From DATCKG01 sp036562385 (GTDB lineage Bacteria > Bacillota > Sulfobacillia > Symbiobacteriales > Symbiobacteriaceae), in contig DATCKG010000048.1 of NCBI GenBank assembly GCA_036562385.1, forward strand, positions 22,324 through 86,323: a stretch of DNA of 64,000 nt, read 5' to 3'. A program made the translations under genes and the position numbers. The notes under the pieces are model-generated. The model saw nothing but the letters and a program-made list of their open reading frames with translations. It had not been told where the DNA came from and did no database searches. Shown one piece after another: positions 24,599-32,529 of the stretch; the stretch's first letter is position 1, and each line of letters starts with the position of its first letter.

Positions 24599-25588
24599 TC
24601 ACGCCGCCCGGTAGATGCAGCCATGACGGCCGGGCTCCACCGTGGCGCGTCCGGTGGCCACCAACAGGTCCAGGTGCGCCAGCACCTGGGAAACGGCCAT
24701 GTAGAAATCGGAGTCGGGCACCCTGGGATAAACGGCCCGAGCCAGCTGATAAGCCGTGACCCCCCCGCCGATTTCGCGGCGAGTGGCGTCCAGCCGCCGC
24801 AGATGCTTGGCCCGGTAGGCCCGGATCACACCGAGATGGTCGTCGATGGCCGGCCCGTGGCCCGGCAGGACCCTCCTGACAGGGAGCTGCTCCAGCCGCT
24901 CCAGGGAAGCCAGGAACTGCTTCAAGGTCAAGGCACGGCCGGGAGCATGGGGCGCCCCCGCCGGGTGACCCGGGGGAACCGGCTCCATGAAGGGGTTCGG
25001 GCTCATCCCTGTCAACAGGTGATCGCCGCCGACCAGAAGGCCGTTCTCCTCATCCCAGAAGGCCACATGCCCCAGGGAGTGACCGGGCAGGTGCACGACC
25101 CGCAACTCCCCGCGCTCGAAGGGAAAGGACTGCCCATCCGTCAGGGGCTTCCATTCCGAAAGGGGCAGGGCCAGCCTGCGGCCCTGGTCCCAGGACCGGT
25201 GAATGACCCGGATCGTTTCGGACGGCACCCCTGCGTCCGCCAGGATCTGATCCCGCCCCTGCTGCCACCACTCCGGCTCCAACAGCTTGGCTCGTTCTTC
25301 TGCGTGCACCCACACCTCTGCCCCGGACTGCTCTTGAATCCAGGCCGCCTGACCGTGGTGATCGATGTGCGCGTGGGTCAGCAGCACCCGCCGGATGTCC
25401 CTGAGCTCCACCCCCGCTGAACGAAGCCCCTTCAGAAGGGCCTCCCGGGAAGCAGGGGTGTTCAGCCCGGCGTCGATCAGCGTGACCGGATCCTCCCGTA
25501 CGAGGTACACGTGGACCGGTCCCAGGTCAGGCCATGGTGTGGGCAGGGGGATGTTGTAAATCGGCAGCGTCCTGGTCAGTCCCTTCAC
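24599..25588 (-). CDS. metallo-beta-lactamase fold hydrolase
   Basis: The 329-residue protein has the MBL signature THAHIDHHGQ (about residues 71-80), further metal ligands in HLPGHSLGH and GGDHLL, and the C-terminal LPGHGP. This is the glyoxalase-II-like architecture with an extra C-terminal winged-helix-like segment (VSQVLAHLDLLVATGRATVE) typical of the YqjP/LACTB2-like subset. The GTG start overlaps the stop of the FadF-like gene (GTGA), so it is coupled to it. In a fatty-acid context it could hydrolyse an acyl thioester, but this is inference. Confidence 0.85.
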   Translation of the reverse strand: MKGLTRTLPIYNIPLPTPWPDLGPVHVYLVREDPVTLIDAGLNTPASREALLKGLRSAGVELRDIRRVLLTHAHIDHHGQAAWIQEQSGAEVWVHAEERAKLLEPEWWQQGRDQILADAGVPSETIRVIHRSWDQGRRLALPLSEWKPLTDGQSFPFERGELRVVHLPGHSLGHVAFWDEENGLLVGGDHLLTGMSPNPFMEPVPPGHPAGAPHAPGRALTLKQFLASLERLEQLPVRRVLPGHGPAIDDHLGVIRAYRAKHLRRLDATRREIGGGVTAYQLARAVYPRVPDSDFYMAVSQVLAHLDLLVATGRATVEPGRHGCIYRAA

Positions 25589-27678
25589 GTCTTCGCGATC
25601 GCCTCCTCATCCTCGGCCGTGGCGGCCACCTCCTGTGATTGGGTGCCCTCCACGGACTGCAGCAGCAGCTCTGCCAGATCCAGTACAGCGAGCTGACGGG
25701 CGTTGTCCGGATCCTCCGCGGCAACGCCGTCGGTAAGCATCGTCATGCAGAAGGGACAGTTGGTGGCCACCAGGTTCGCCCCGGTGGCGATGGCCTGGCG
25801 GGCACGCTCCACATTGATGCGCGTGCCGTGATGCTCCTCCATCCACATCCGGCCGCCGCCGGCTCCACAGCACATGGACCGGTAGCCGTGCCGCTCCATC
25901 TCCCGGAGTTCCACCCCGGGAATCGCCTGGAGCAGTTCACGAGGCGGCCGGTAAATCTGATTATACCTTCCCAGGTAGCAGGAGTCGTGATACGTCACCT
26001 TGGCGTTGATCGGATGGACCGGTTTCAACCTATTTTCTTTGACGAGCTGATTGAGGAGTTGAGTATGGTGCAGGACCATCACCTCAAAGCCCAACTGTCG
26101 GTACTCGTTGGCGAACGCGTTGGCGCAGTGCGGGCAGTGGGTGATGATCTTCTTGACGTTGTAGCTCTTGAGCACCTCGATGTTTTCCATGGCCAGTTGC
26201 TGGAAGAGCATTTCGTTGCCCACCCGGCGGGCCGGATCACCGGTGCAGCGCTCCTCCTTTCCGAGGATGGCGAAGGAGACCCCGGCGGTCCGGAGGAGCT
26301 GCACGATGGCCCGGGCGATCTTCTGTCCCCGCTGGTCGAAGGCTCCCGCGCAGCCCGGCCAGAAGAGGTACTCCGCGTCCGGGTTTTCCTCCAGCGTCGG
26401 CACGCCCAGGTCCTCCGCCCACTTGGCCCGGGTGTGGGCGCCCAGGCCCCAGGGATTGCCCTGCCGCTCCAGGTTTTTGAAGGTCTGATTCAACTCCGGC
26501 GGGAACTCGCCCTGGAGCATCACCTGGTGGCGGCGCATCTCCACAATCTTGGGCACGTGCTCGATGAAGACCGGGCAGACCTCCATGCAAGCCCGGCAGG
26601 TGGTGCAGGCCCAGAGCGCCTCCGGATCGATTACCGGACCCACCAGTTCCGACTCCACGGGCTGCTCAGCCGGCAATTCGCCCCTGGCCTTGGCCAGGGC
26701 CAGCAGCGGCCCTTTTTCATGCAGGTGATGCTGCAGGTCCAGGATCAGCGCCTTGGGGTTCAGAGGCTTGCCGGTGCGGAAGGCCGGACAGTTTTCCTGG
26801 CAGCGACCACACTCCGTGCACGCGTCCAGATCCGCCAGGTCCTTCCAGCGGAAGTCTGTCAGGGTGGCGGCGCCCAGGACCGGATTCTCCGCCTCCAGAT
26901 CGGTAAGGGGCAGTTGGCCCCGGGGTTTCAGATCCTGCAGGAAGATGTTCACCGGGCCTGCGAGGATGTGCATCAGCTTGGAGTAGGGCAGGTACGCCAG
27001 GAACGAAAAGGCCACCACCAGATGGAACCACCAGAGCCACCGGTGCAGCACCGTCAGGGCCCCCGGATCCAGGAAGGCGGCGAGCAACCGCCCATGCAGG
27101 TACCCGAAGGGTGACCAGGCGCCCCACGGGTCCTCGGTGACCACGATCCGGACCCCCTCCACGAAGAAGCCGGTCCAGAGCAGAACCAGACAGTGGGCCA
27201 GGAAAACCCAGTCATCCAGCAGCGAGGGATGGTTCTTCCCCTGGGTGAGGGCCCGGGGTTTGAAGACAGACCGGCGGATCCACGCCACCACAACGCCGAC
27301 CATCGCCAGGGCGCCCGCCAGGTCCAAGGTGAAGGACTGGAAGTAGAGGTAGAAGTTCCCCCGCATGATGGGAAGGCCAAAATCGGCCTCCAGCATGACC
27401 ACCAGCGTGCCGACAAAGAGGAGAAGGAATCCCCACGACAGGAGGATGTGGAAGAAACCCGCCACCCTGTCCTGGGCCAGGCGGGCCTGGAAGGCGCCGT
27501 GCTTCAGCACCAGCATCAGCCGCCTGCCCACCTGATCCCACCGGACCTCGGGCCGGCCGATCCGCCAGAGCCTGACCCTCCGCCACACCCCGTACGCGCA
27601 GATCGCCAGGGTGGGGATCATAAGCAGGTACATCACCCATACGTGGGAGATGTTCCAGTAAATCGGTCGTGTTGGCAT
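25585..27678 (-). CDS. fadF: membrane-bound iron-sulfur reductase (FadF-like)
   Basis: This 697-residue protein has an N-terminal integral membrane domain of five or six helices resembling NarI, then two 4Fe-4S motifs (CTECGRCQENCP and CTTCRACMEVCP), and two C-terminal cysteine-rich CCG domains (CPHCANAF...CCGAGGGRM, CPFCMTMLTDG) like those of heterodisulfide reductase. It matches Bacillus FadF (YwjF), which passes electrons from acyl-CoA dehydrogenation via ETF to menaquinone. It lies 41 bp after the acyl-CoA dehydrogenase gene and overlaps the MBL hydrolase gene by 4 bp. Confidence 0.9.
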   Translation of the reverse strand: MPTRPIYWNISHVWVMYLLMIPTLAICAYGVWRRVRLWRIGRPEVRWDQVGRRLMLVLKHGAFQARLAQDRVAGFFHILLSWGFLLLFVGTLVVMLEADFGLPIMRGNFYLYFQSFTLDLAGALAMVGVVVAWIRRSVFKPRALTQGKNHPSLLDDWVFLAHCLVLLWTGFFVEGVRIVVTEDPWGAWSPFGYLHGRLLAAFLDPGALTVLHRWLWWFHLVVAFSFLAYLPYSKLMHILAGPVNIFLQDLKPRGQLPLTDLEAENPVLGAATLTDFRWKDLADLDACTECGRCQENCPAFRTGKPLNPKALILDLQHHLHEKGPLLALAKARGELPAEQPVESELVGPVIDPEALWACTTCRACMEVCPVFIEHVPKIVEMRRHQVMLQGEFPPELNQTFKNLERQGNPWGLGAHTRAKWAEDLGVPTLEENPDAEYLFWPGCAGAFDQRGQKIARAIVQLLRTAGVSFAILGKEERCTGDPARRVGNEMLFQQLAMENIEVLKSYNVKKIITHCPHCANAFANEYRQLGFEVMVLHHTQLLNQLVKENRLKPVHPINAKVTYHDSCYLGRYNQIYRPPRELLQAIPGVELREMERHGYRSMCCGAGGGRMWMEEHHGTRINVERARQAIATGANLVATNCPFCMTMLTDGVAAEDPDNARQLAVLDLAELLLQSVEGTQSQEVAATAEDEEAIAKT

Positions 27679-27718
27679 CGCCCGGCCCTCCTTTCGCTTC
27701 CCCGCGGCGGGGTTGTGT

Positions 27719-28879
27719 TCAGCTCAGCAGCGCCCGGGCAATGACCAGCCGCTGGATCTGGTTGGTGCCCTCGTAGATCTGGGTGATCTTGGCGTCCCGC
27801 ATCATCCGCTCCACCGGATAGTCGCGGGTGTAGCCATAACCGCCCAGCAGCTGCACCGCATCGGTGGTGACGGACATGGCGGTGTCGGAGGCCACCATCT
27901 TGGCCATTGCCGAGATCTTATTGATCTCCAGCGGGAGGCGTCCCCGAACCTTCCCCTGTCCGTCAATCAAGGCCGCGGCCTTATACACCAGCAGGCGAGC
28001 GGCTTCCACCTTGGCAGCCATGTCCGCCAGCATGAACTGGATGCCCTGGAACTCGGCGATCGGCCGGCCAAACTGCTGCCGCTGCTTCACATACTGAATC
28101 GCGTATTCCAGCGCGCCCTCCGCGATGCCCAGCGCCTGGGCGCCGATGGCAGGACGGCTCTGGTCCAGGGTCGCCATGGCGATCTTGAACCCCTCGCCCT
28201 CCTCGCCAATCCGGTTGGCGGCCGGGACGCGGCAGTCTTCCAAAATCAGTTCCACCGTGGGCGACCCCCGGATCCCCATCTTCTCCTCGTGCCGCCCGAT
28301 AATAAGCCCCGGCGTGCCGGCCTCGATGAAGAACGCCGTGATGCCGCGGCTGCCGGCCGACGGGTTGGTGGAGGCAAAGAGGGTAAAGCCCCCGGCCACG
28401 CTGCCGTTAGTGATGAAGATCTTCCGCCCGTTGAGCACATAGGAGTCCCCGTCCCGCACTGCGGTGGTCTTCAGGGATCCGGCGTCGGAACCGGCGCTGG
28501 GCTCCGTCAGGGCGAAGGCGATCAGTTCCCGGCCGCTGGCAAACCGGGGAAGCCACTTCTTCTTCTGTTCCTCGGAGGCCCCCACCAGGATCGGCAGCAT
28601 GCCCAGTTCCTGATCCGCGATGATCAGGGCGCTGGTGGCGCAGGCCTTGGCCACCTCCTCCACCGCCAGGCAGCAGGCCAACACCCCCATACCGGCCCCG
28701 CCGTACTCCTCCGGCACAGCCAGACCCATCAGTCCCAGGTCCCGGAAGTGATGGAGGATGTCCCACGGAAATTCACCCGTGCGGTCAATCTCCGCAGCCC
28801 GGGGCTGTACCTTCTCCCGGGTCAGCTCCCGCACGGTCTGCCGGAGCATCTCCTGTTCCGGTGTCAGGCTGAACTGCAT
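27719..28879 (-). CDS. acdA: acyl-CoA dehydrogenase
   Basis: The 386-residue flavoprotein is a canonical short-chain-type acyl-CoA dehydrogenase: ALTEPSAGSDAG at FAD, KIFITNG, and the catalytic base glutamate in IYEGTNQIQR at the C-terminus. The start is ATG at 28879, with AGGAGGGG 5 nt upstream (the frame extends 10 codons further without such a site). It introduces the first double bond in beta-oxidation. It heads the acdA-fadF-MBL operon; an inverted repeat in its leader could be the operator. Confidence 0.95.
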   Translation of the reverse strand: MQFSLTPEQEMLRQTVRELTREKVQPRAAEIDRTGEFPWDILHHFRDLGLMGLAVPEEYGGAGMGVLACCLAVEEVAKACATSALIIADQELGMLPILVGASEEQKKKWLPRFASGRELIAFALTEPSAGSDAGSLKTTAVRDGDSYVLNGRKIFITNGSVAGGFTLFASTNPSAGSRGITAFFIEAGTPGLIIGRHEEKMGIRGSPTVELILEDCRVPAANRIGEEGEGFKIAMATLDQSRPAIGAQALGIAEGALEYAIQYVKQRQQFGRPIAEFQGIQFMLADMAAKVEAARLLVYKAAALIDGQGKVRGRLPLEINKISAMAKMVASDTAMSVTTDAVQLLGGYGYTRDYPVERMMRDAKITQIYEGTNQIQRLVIARALLS

Positions 28880-28907
28880 CCAATCCCCTCCTGCTCCCCT
28901 TATCCGC

Positions 28908-28925
28908 AACGACCCAAAGGTCGTT
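28908..28925. promoter_or_regulatory. inverted repeat in acdA leader
   Basis: AACGACC (28908-28914) and GGTCGTT (28919-28925) are perfect 7-bp inverted arms about a 4-bp centre, 29 bp upstream of the acyl-CoA dehydrogenase start. A TetR-type fatty-acid regulator site is possible. Confidence 0.35.
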
Positions 28926-29049
28926 TGAGTTGCATGTAGGTTTTGTTTATTCGACGACAGATCTCGTTCCCCTCTTCGTTTCCGCAGAACTTTTACACAG
29001 AATCTTTAAATCGGATCATCCAGAACAGAGAGAGGAATCTTGCGAACAC

Positions 29050-29083
29050 AAAAAGCCGGGAGACGACTGGACACCGTCTCCCG
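29050..29083 (-). terminator. intrinsic terminator after broken LD-carboxypeptidase gene
   Basis: CGGGAGACG (29057-29065) pairs with CGTCTCCCG (29075-29083); on the minus strand the hairpin is followed by GCTTTTTG. Confidence 0.85.
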
Positions 29084-29099
29084 AACGCTGCCTCACCTG

Positions 29100-29938
29100 C
29101 TAAATGACAGCCGGTTCAAGAATTGACAAGCGGGCGGCATCCTTCACCGCCAGTTCAGCCTGCACACCGATGGGTAGGACAAACATGGGATCCCAGTGGC
29201 CAAAGTCAAAGCCGGTGCCGATGGGGAACGTGTACCCACGGGTGGCGGTCAGCAGGATCTCTTCGAGGGAGTCCTCCGGGGTGAAGCCCACCGAGGGCGG
29301 AAAGCGGCCCACCACCGCCCCCGCGCGACCCCGCTGCGCAGGGGGCGAGGACCGGGATTGCGAGTGGTGCGGCGCGGGCGGTCGTCCTCCTCATCCCATC
29401 GAAGTGTCTCTGCCACTGTTTCCGGCGAGGGTTCCAACTCGCCAACAGGGCTCGTCGTACAGACAGTTCGCTGAAAGGACTGCCGAATGTAAGGCATGAG
29501 GCCGCCGGCTTCGCCGAACTGCGGCAGCACGGCAGGACCGAGGAAAGTGAACAGCCCCGCCCGCACGTGAATGCCCATGTGCAGGGCAGTAATGTCGGAG
29601 TAGCCCATAAAGACCTTGGGATTGGCAGCAATCAGATCGTAATCGAGCTGGTCCAGGAGCTGATTGGAATTGTAGCCCCCGATGGTGGTGATGATGCCTT
29701 TCACTTCCGGATCCGCAAACATTTCGTGCAGGTCGGCGACCCGATCCGCAATGGTACCGGCGGTGTGACCATGTTTAGCGGTGGCGTGCCGCCCCAGACG
29801 CACCCGAAAACCGAGGCGCTCCAGCTCTGCCATGCCCCGCTTCAACCGCCGCGGCACAACGTGTGCCACCGGCGATGAGGGGGAGACGATGCCAATCAGA
29901 TCCCCCGGCTGAAGACGTGGCGGGCGAATCAACTGCAT
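29100..29938 (-). pseudogene. LD-carboxypeptidase (S66 family), broken by internal deletion and frameshift
   Basis: The upstream part encodes the N-terminal S66 domain (QPGDLIGIVSPSSP, ITTIGGYNSNQLLDQLDYD, and GYSD with the catalytic serine) down to about NPGPRPLRSGVARGR. The rest of the family sequence resumes in another frame from about 29315 (VGRFPPSVGFTPEDSLEEIL, then TGFDFGHWDP with the catalytic histidine). The approximately 70 residues normally between, including the catalytic glutamate, are absent, and the junction shifts frame. Intact homologues are about 300-340 residues. They cleave L,D-peptides of peptidoglycan. A sequencing or assembly error cannot explain a missing block of this size by itself. 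It is bracketed by two near-identical terminators. Confidence 0.8.
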
Positions 29939-30024
29939 TTCGGATTCCTCCTGTTCGAATCCCGGTGCATGGCAAGAAGTTTTCTATGTTTTCCCGGCCA
30001 GAGGCAGTCGTTCCTTCAGCGCAG

Positions 30025-30057
30025 AAAACCGGGAGACGGCTCGGCACCGTCTCCCGG
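30025..30057 (-). terminator. intrinsic terminator, near copy of the one at 29050-29083
   Basis: CCGGGAGACG (30029-30038) pairs with CGTCTCCCGG (30048-30057); on the minus strand TTTTCTG follows. It ends the operon of small exported proteins. Nine bases of each arm equal those of the terminator at 29057-29083. Confidence 0.85.
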
Positions 30058-30062
30058 TGTGT

Positions 30063-30752
30063 TTACGGCTGCGGCTGTCCGGAATTCCGGGGTCCCAGGG
30101 GGAACTCGGAAGAGGGCGCCCGCAGCGGGCTTTGCTCTCCCAGCCCCTGCGTTTCCTGGGGAGCAGGCCCCTCCTCGGGACGGGTCAGTTCCGGCCGCTC
30201 GGGCCCCTCGCCCTCATCCCGCAGCCGGAACCGGTCGGCCAGCTGAATGCGCCACAGCCGGTGGATCGGCACCTGGTAGAGGGTCGGCTCCACCCGCCGG
30301 TCTCCCCGGCCAATGGGATACATCCAGATCTCGGTCTCGGTGGTGGTTCCCGGGTGCATCCGCACGCCCATGGTGATGGCGTCACGGTACCCGTTCTTGT
30401 AGCAAATGACCGTAAGCTGGCCGTGCAGTTCCGCCAGCATTCGATCCAGGCGGGGATGGCGGAAGATGGGCGCTTCGATGGTGGGAGCCACGCCGTTGGC
30501 GTCTGTCTCCACCCGGTCGCCGGTCTCCCCCACCACGCAACCGGCGCCGGGGATCGGCTGCATGGTATGGGCGTCCACCACCCGGATGCTGAGCGGGGCG
30601 GTGCGGATGCCCATGGCCCGCCAGTACAGCCGCGTCAGGGGCCCCGCCGGGGCCGGCGGCGACCCGCCGTTCTGCGCCCCGGCCACCCGGATCCCCACGA
30701 GCCCTCCGGTCAACAGCAGGGCCAAGGCGGCGATCACCCTTGCGCGCTTCAT
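30063..30752 (-). CDS. exported protein with carboxypeptidase-regulatory-like domain
   Basis: A signal peptide (MKRARVIAALALLLTGGLVG...AGA) precedes a beta-sandwich segment (LSIRVVDAHTMQPIPGAGCVV...TDANGVA) of the carboxypeptidase-regulatory / Cna-B type, with the DANG turn typical of such domains. The C-terminal 60 residues are rich in glutamate, proline and arginine and probably disordered. No catalytic motif is present. It follows the SpoIID-like gene by 13 bp, so they form one operon. The role is likely structural at the cell or spore surface, inferred only from export and fold. Confidence 0.65.
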   Translation of the reverse strand: MKRARVIAALALLLTGGLVGIRVAGAQNGGSPPAPAGPLTRLYWRAMGIRTAPLSIRVVDAHTMQPIPGAGCVVGETGDRVETDANGVAPTIEAPIFRHPRLDRMLAELHGQLTVICYKNGYRDAITMGVRMHPGTTTETEIWMYPIGRGDRRVEPTLYQVPIHRLWRIQLADRFRLRDEGEGPERPELTRPEEGPAPQETQGLGEQSPLRAPSSEFPLGPRNSGQPQP

Positions 30753-30765
30753 CGCTTCTGCCTCC

Positions 30766-31386
30766 CTACAGGTTGGGGATCGGGTGCAGTTCCCGCCCCT
30801 GGTAGTACCACTGAAGAATCCGAAGCATGTTCCAGCCCCGCTCCGCCCAGTACTGGGTGCCCCACTGGGACATCATGTTGGCATTGCGGTACTCCCAGTT
30901 CGGCCCGCCCTGGTATCCGGCGCGGTAGTTCAGCTCCACGATGGTCCCGTCGGGGAGGGCATAGGCCAGGTGCCGTACCCGCCAGTGGGCCTCGTCGGTG
31001 GACTGGTACCGGTTCCCCTCGAGGTAGGTCTGGAAGTTGGTGGTGTTATCCACGTCGAACTCCCATCCGTCCAGAAGGGTGGGATTGAGCACCTTGTACC
31101 AGGCAAACATCTTCACGGCCATGGCGCCGGCCTGAAGAGCCTCCTGGTGCCAGGAGGGCATCCATTCGTTGGGCAGGGAGTTGACCACGTATTCGTCAAA
31201 GGGCACCCGTTTAACGTACAGGATCCGGCCCCGTGGGTCGGGCTCTCCGTTGGGGCGAGATTCCCGGATGGCCACCCGGATGTACTGCGGATACGGCGTA
31301 TTAAAGACCGTCGCGGGCTGTGCCCGGGCCACGCCCGCTGTGAGCAGCACAGACAGCAGCATGGCACAAAACAGGACGCGCTTCAC
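30766..31386 (-). CDS. exported SpoIID/LytB-like protein
   Basis: After a signal peptide (VLFCAMLLSVLLTAGVARA) the protein contains a short SpoIID-type domain: FDEYVVNSLPNEW, then SWHQEALQAGAMAVKMFAWY. The glutamate of PNEW aligns with the catalytic acid of SpoIID lytic transglycosylases by my reading. At 206 residues it is shorter than SpoIID (about 340), and the C-terminal half (MMSQWGTQYWAERGW) resembles the MSQ-GA end motif of the family. The GTG start at 31386 follows GGAGGG at 6 nt. Peptidoglycan cleavage during sporulation or surface remodelling is plausible. Confidence 0.7.
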   Translation of the reverse strand: MKRVLFCAMLLSVLLTAGVARAQPATVFNTPYPQYIRVAIRESRPNGEPDPRGRILYVKRVPFDEYVVNSLPNEWMPSWHQEALQAGAMAVKMFAWYKVLNPTLLDGWEFDVDNTTNFQTYLEGNRYQSTDEAHWRVRHLAYALPDGTIVELNYRAGYQGGPNWEYRNANMMSQWGTQYWAERGWNMLRILQWYYQGRELHPIPNL

Positions 31387-31451
31387 AGAACACCCTCCGT
31401 CTCCTGTTTTTCCTAGCCTTGTCCAACCTCCCATGGCTTAACCCCGGGATT

Positions 31452-31901
31452 CTATTCCACCAACAGCGTCCCCAGCAAGCCGGTCTCCATGTATCCCGGC
31501 GCGTCGGAGAAAAAGGGCCAGGCCCCCTTTTCACTGGCGGTGAACTCGATGTAGTTCTCGCCGCCCGGGGGAATCGCCCCCGCCACGATGCCGAAGCGGG
31601 GAATCACCAGGTTGTGGTAGCGGGCACCTGTGTTCCGCAGGTGGATCTTCACCCGGCTTCCCTCCGCCACCCGGATCAGCGGCGGCACAAAGCCGGTATC
31701 CGAGACCTCCAGGGTGAGGACGCCGGTCTGCCCCTTCATCTGCTGGGCAACAGATAGCGGTCGGTCCTGGATGATGACCGCCTGGGTCCCGTCCGCGTCC
31801 CACGGATAGCGGGGAACGCCGGCCTCCGGAATTCCCCGGCGGCTCCCGCAGCCGGCGAGCAGCAGGGCCGCCAGCAGCCAGACGCCTGCGGCTGATCGCA
31901 C
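31452..31901 (-). CDS. cupredoxin-fold lipoprotein without copper ligands
   Basis: The signal peptide ends in a lipobox (LAALLLAGC). The body is a cupredoxin beta-barrel (VSDTGFVPPLIRVAEGSRVKI; RNTGARYHNLVIP), and the terminal segment has the shape of a copper-loop (WPFFSDAPGYMETGLLGTLLV). In true cupredoxins the last loop supplies Cys, His and Met; here these positions are Ser, Tyr and Leu, leaving only the first histidine. Copper binding is therefore unlikely. I chose GTG at 31901 (149 residues), with GGAGG 9-10 nt upstream. It belongs to the four-gene exported-protein group. Confidence 0.65.
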   Translation of the reverse strand: MRSAAGVWLLAALLLAGCGSRRGIPEAGVPRYPWDADGTQAVIIQDRPLSVAQQMKGQTGVLTLEVSDTGFVPPLIRVAEGSRVKIHLRNTGARYHNLVIPRFGIVAGAIPPGGENYIEFTASEKGAWPFFSDAPGYMETGLLGTLLVE

Positions 31902-32009
31902 CGGTCCATCCCTCCTCCGGTGGCAAGTCTCTCCCGGCGCCGGCCCGTGCATGCACCGCGGCAGGACGCGCCCCGGGGGAGGCCGCCGCCTCCCCCGGGC
32001 TGATCGTGG

Positions 32010-32312
32010 TCACACAATCCCCTTACCGCCAGGGAACCAGAGCTTGCCGCCAGGGAACCCGCCGAACCCCTTGCCAAAGCCCTTGCCGAACCCCTTGCCA
32101 ATGCCCTTGCCCACGCCCACGGTAATGGGCTTTCCAGCCGCTGCCATGGGCGGGACCGTGGGCAGGGGTGTCACCGTTGTAAAGGGCTGCAACTTAAAGA
32201 ACGGCACAAGTTTCGTAAAGGGAATCGCCTGGTTGCAGACGGTGGCAACGGGCCCGAAGATCTTGCCACATCCGCCGAACCACGGTCCCCCGCACTTGGA
32301 CCATCCATCCAT
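32010..32312 (-). CDS. small GKGFG-repeat protein
   Basis: The 100-residue protein has a cysteine/glycine-rich start (KCGGPWFGGCGK), a proline/threonine middle, and a C-terminal run of GKG-I/F repeats (GKGIGKGFGKGFGKGFGG, about residues 68-85) followed by FPGGKLWFPGGKG. No signal peptide or known domain is visible. The AAGGAGGG site is well placed for the ATG at 32312. Such glycine-lysine/aromatic repeats occur in structural proteins such as spore coat or crust proteins. A CATAACATA element about 38 bp upstream resembles the -10 of mother-cell sigma factors. Function is unknown. Confidence 0.7.
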   Translation of the reverse strand: MDGWSKCGGPWFGGCGKIFGPVATVCNQAIPFTKLVPFFKLQPFTTVTPLPTVPPMAAAGKPITVGVGKGIGKGFGKGFGKGFGGFPGGKLWFPGGKGIV

Positions 32313-32349
32313 AGGATCTACACCCTCCTTACCATACAGGGCTCGTTGC

Positions 32350-32358
32350 TATGTTATG
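32350..32358 (-). promoter_or_regulatory. possible SigE/SigK-like -10 element
   Basis: CATAACATA on the minus strand fits the CATA-N3-TA -10 consensus of the mother-cell sigma factors. No convincing -35 is seen, so this is weak. Confidence 0.25.
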
Positions 32359-32529
32359 TAAACCGGACCGCGATGCGACACACTTCAGAACCCCTTTCCG
32401 CGGCGGGTGTGCACATCCCATCTCCTGTAGGTATATGTTCCCAACCAAACGGTGTGGCCCTGACGGACAATTGACCTTACCAACGACGGTTTGTACGCTG
32501 AAGGTGAGGACCCAAAAAGGGTGGGAACG

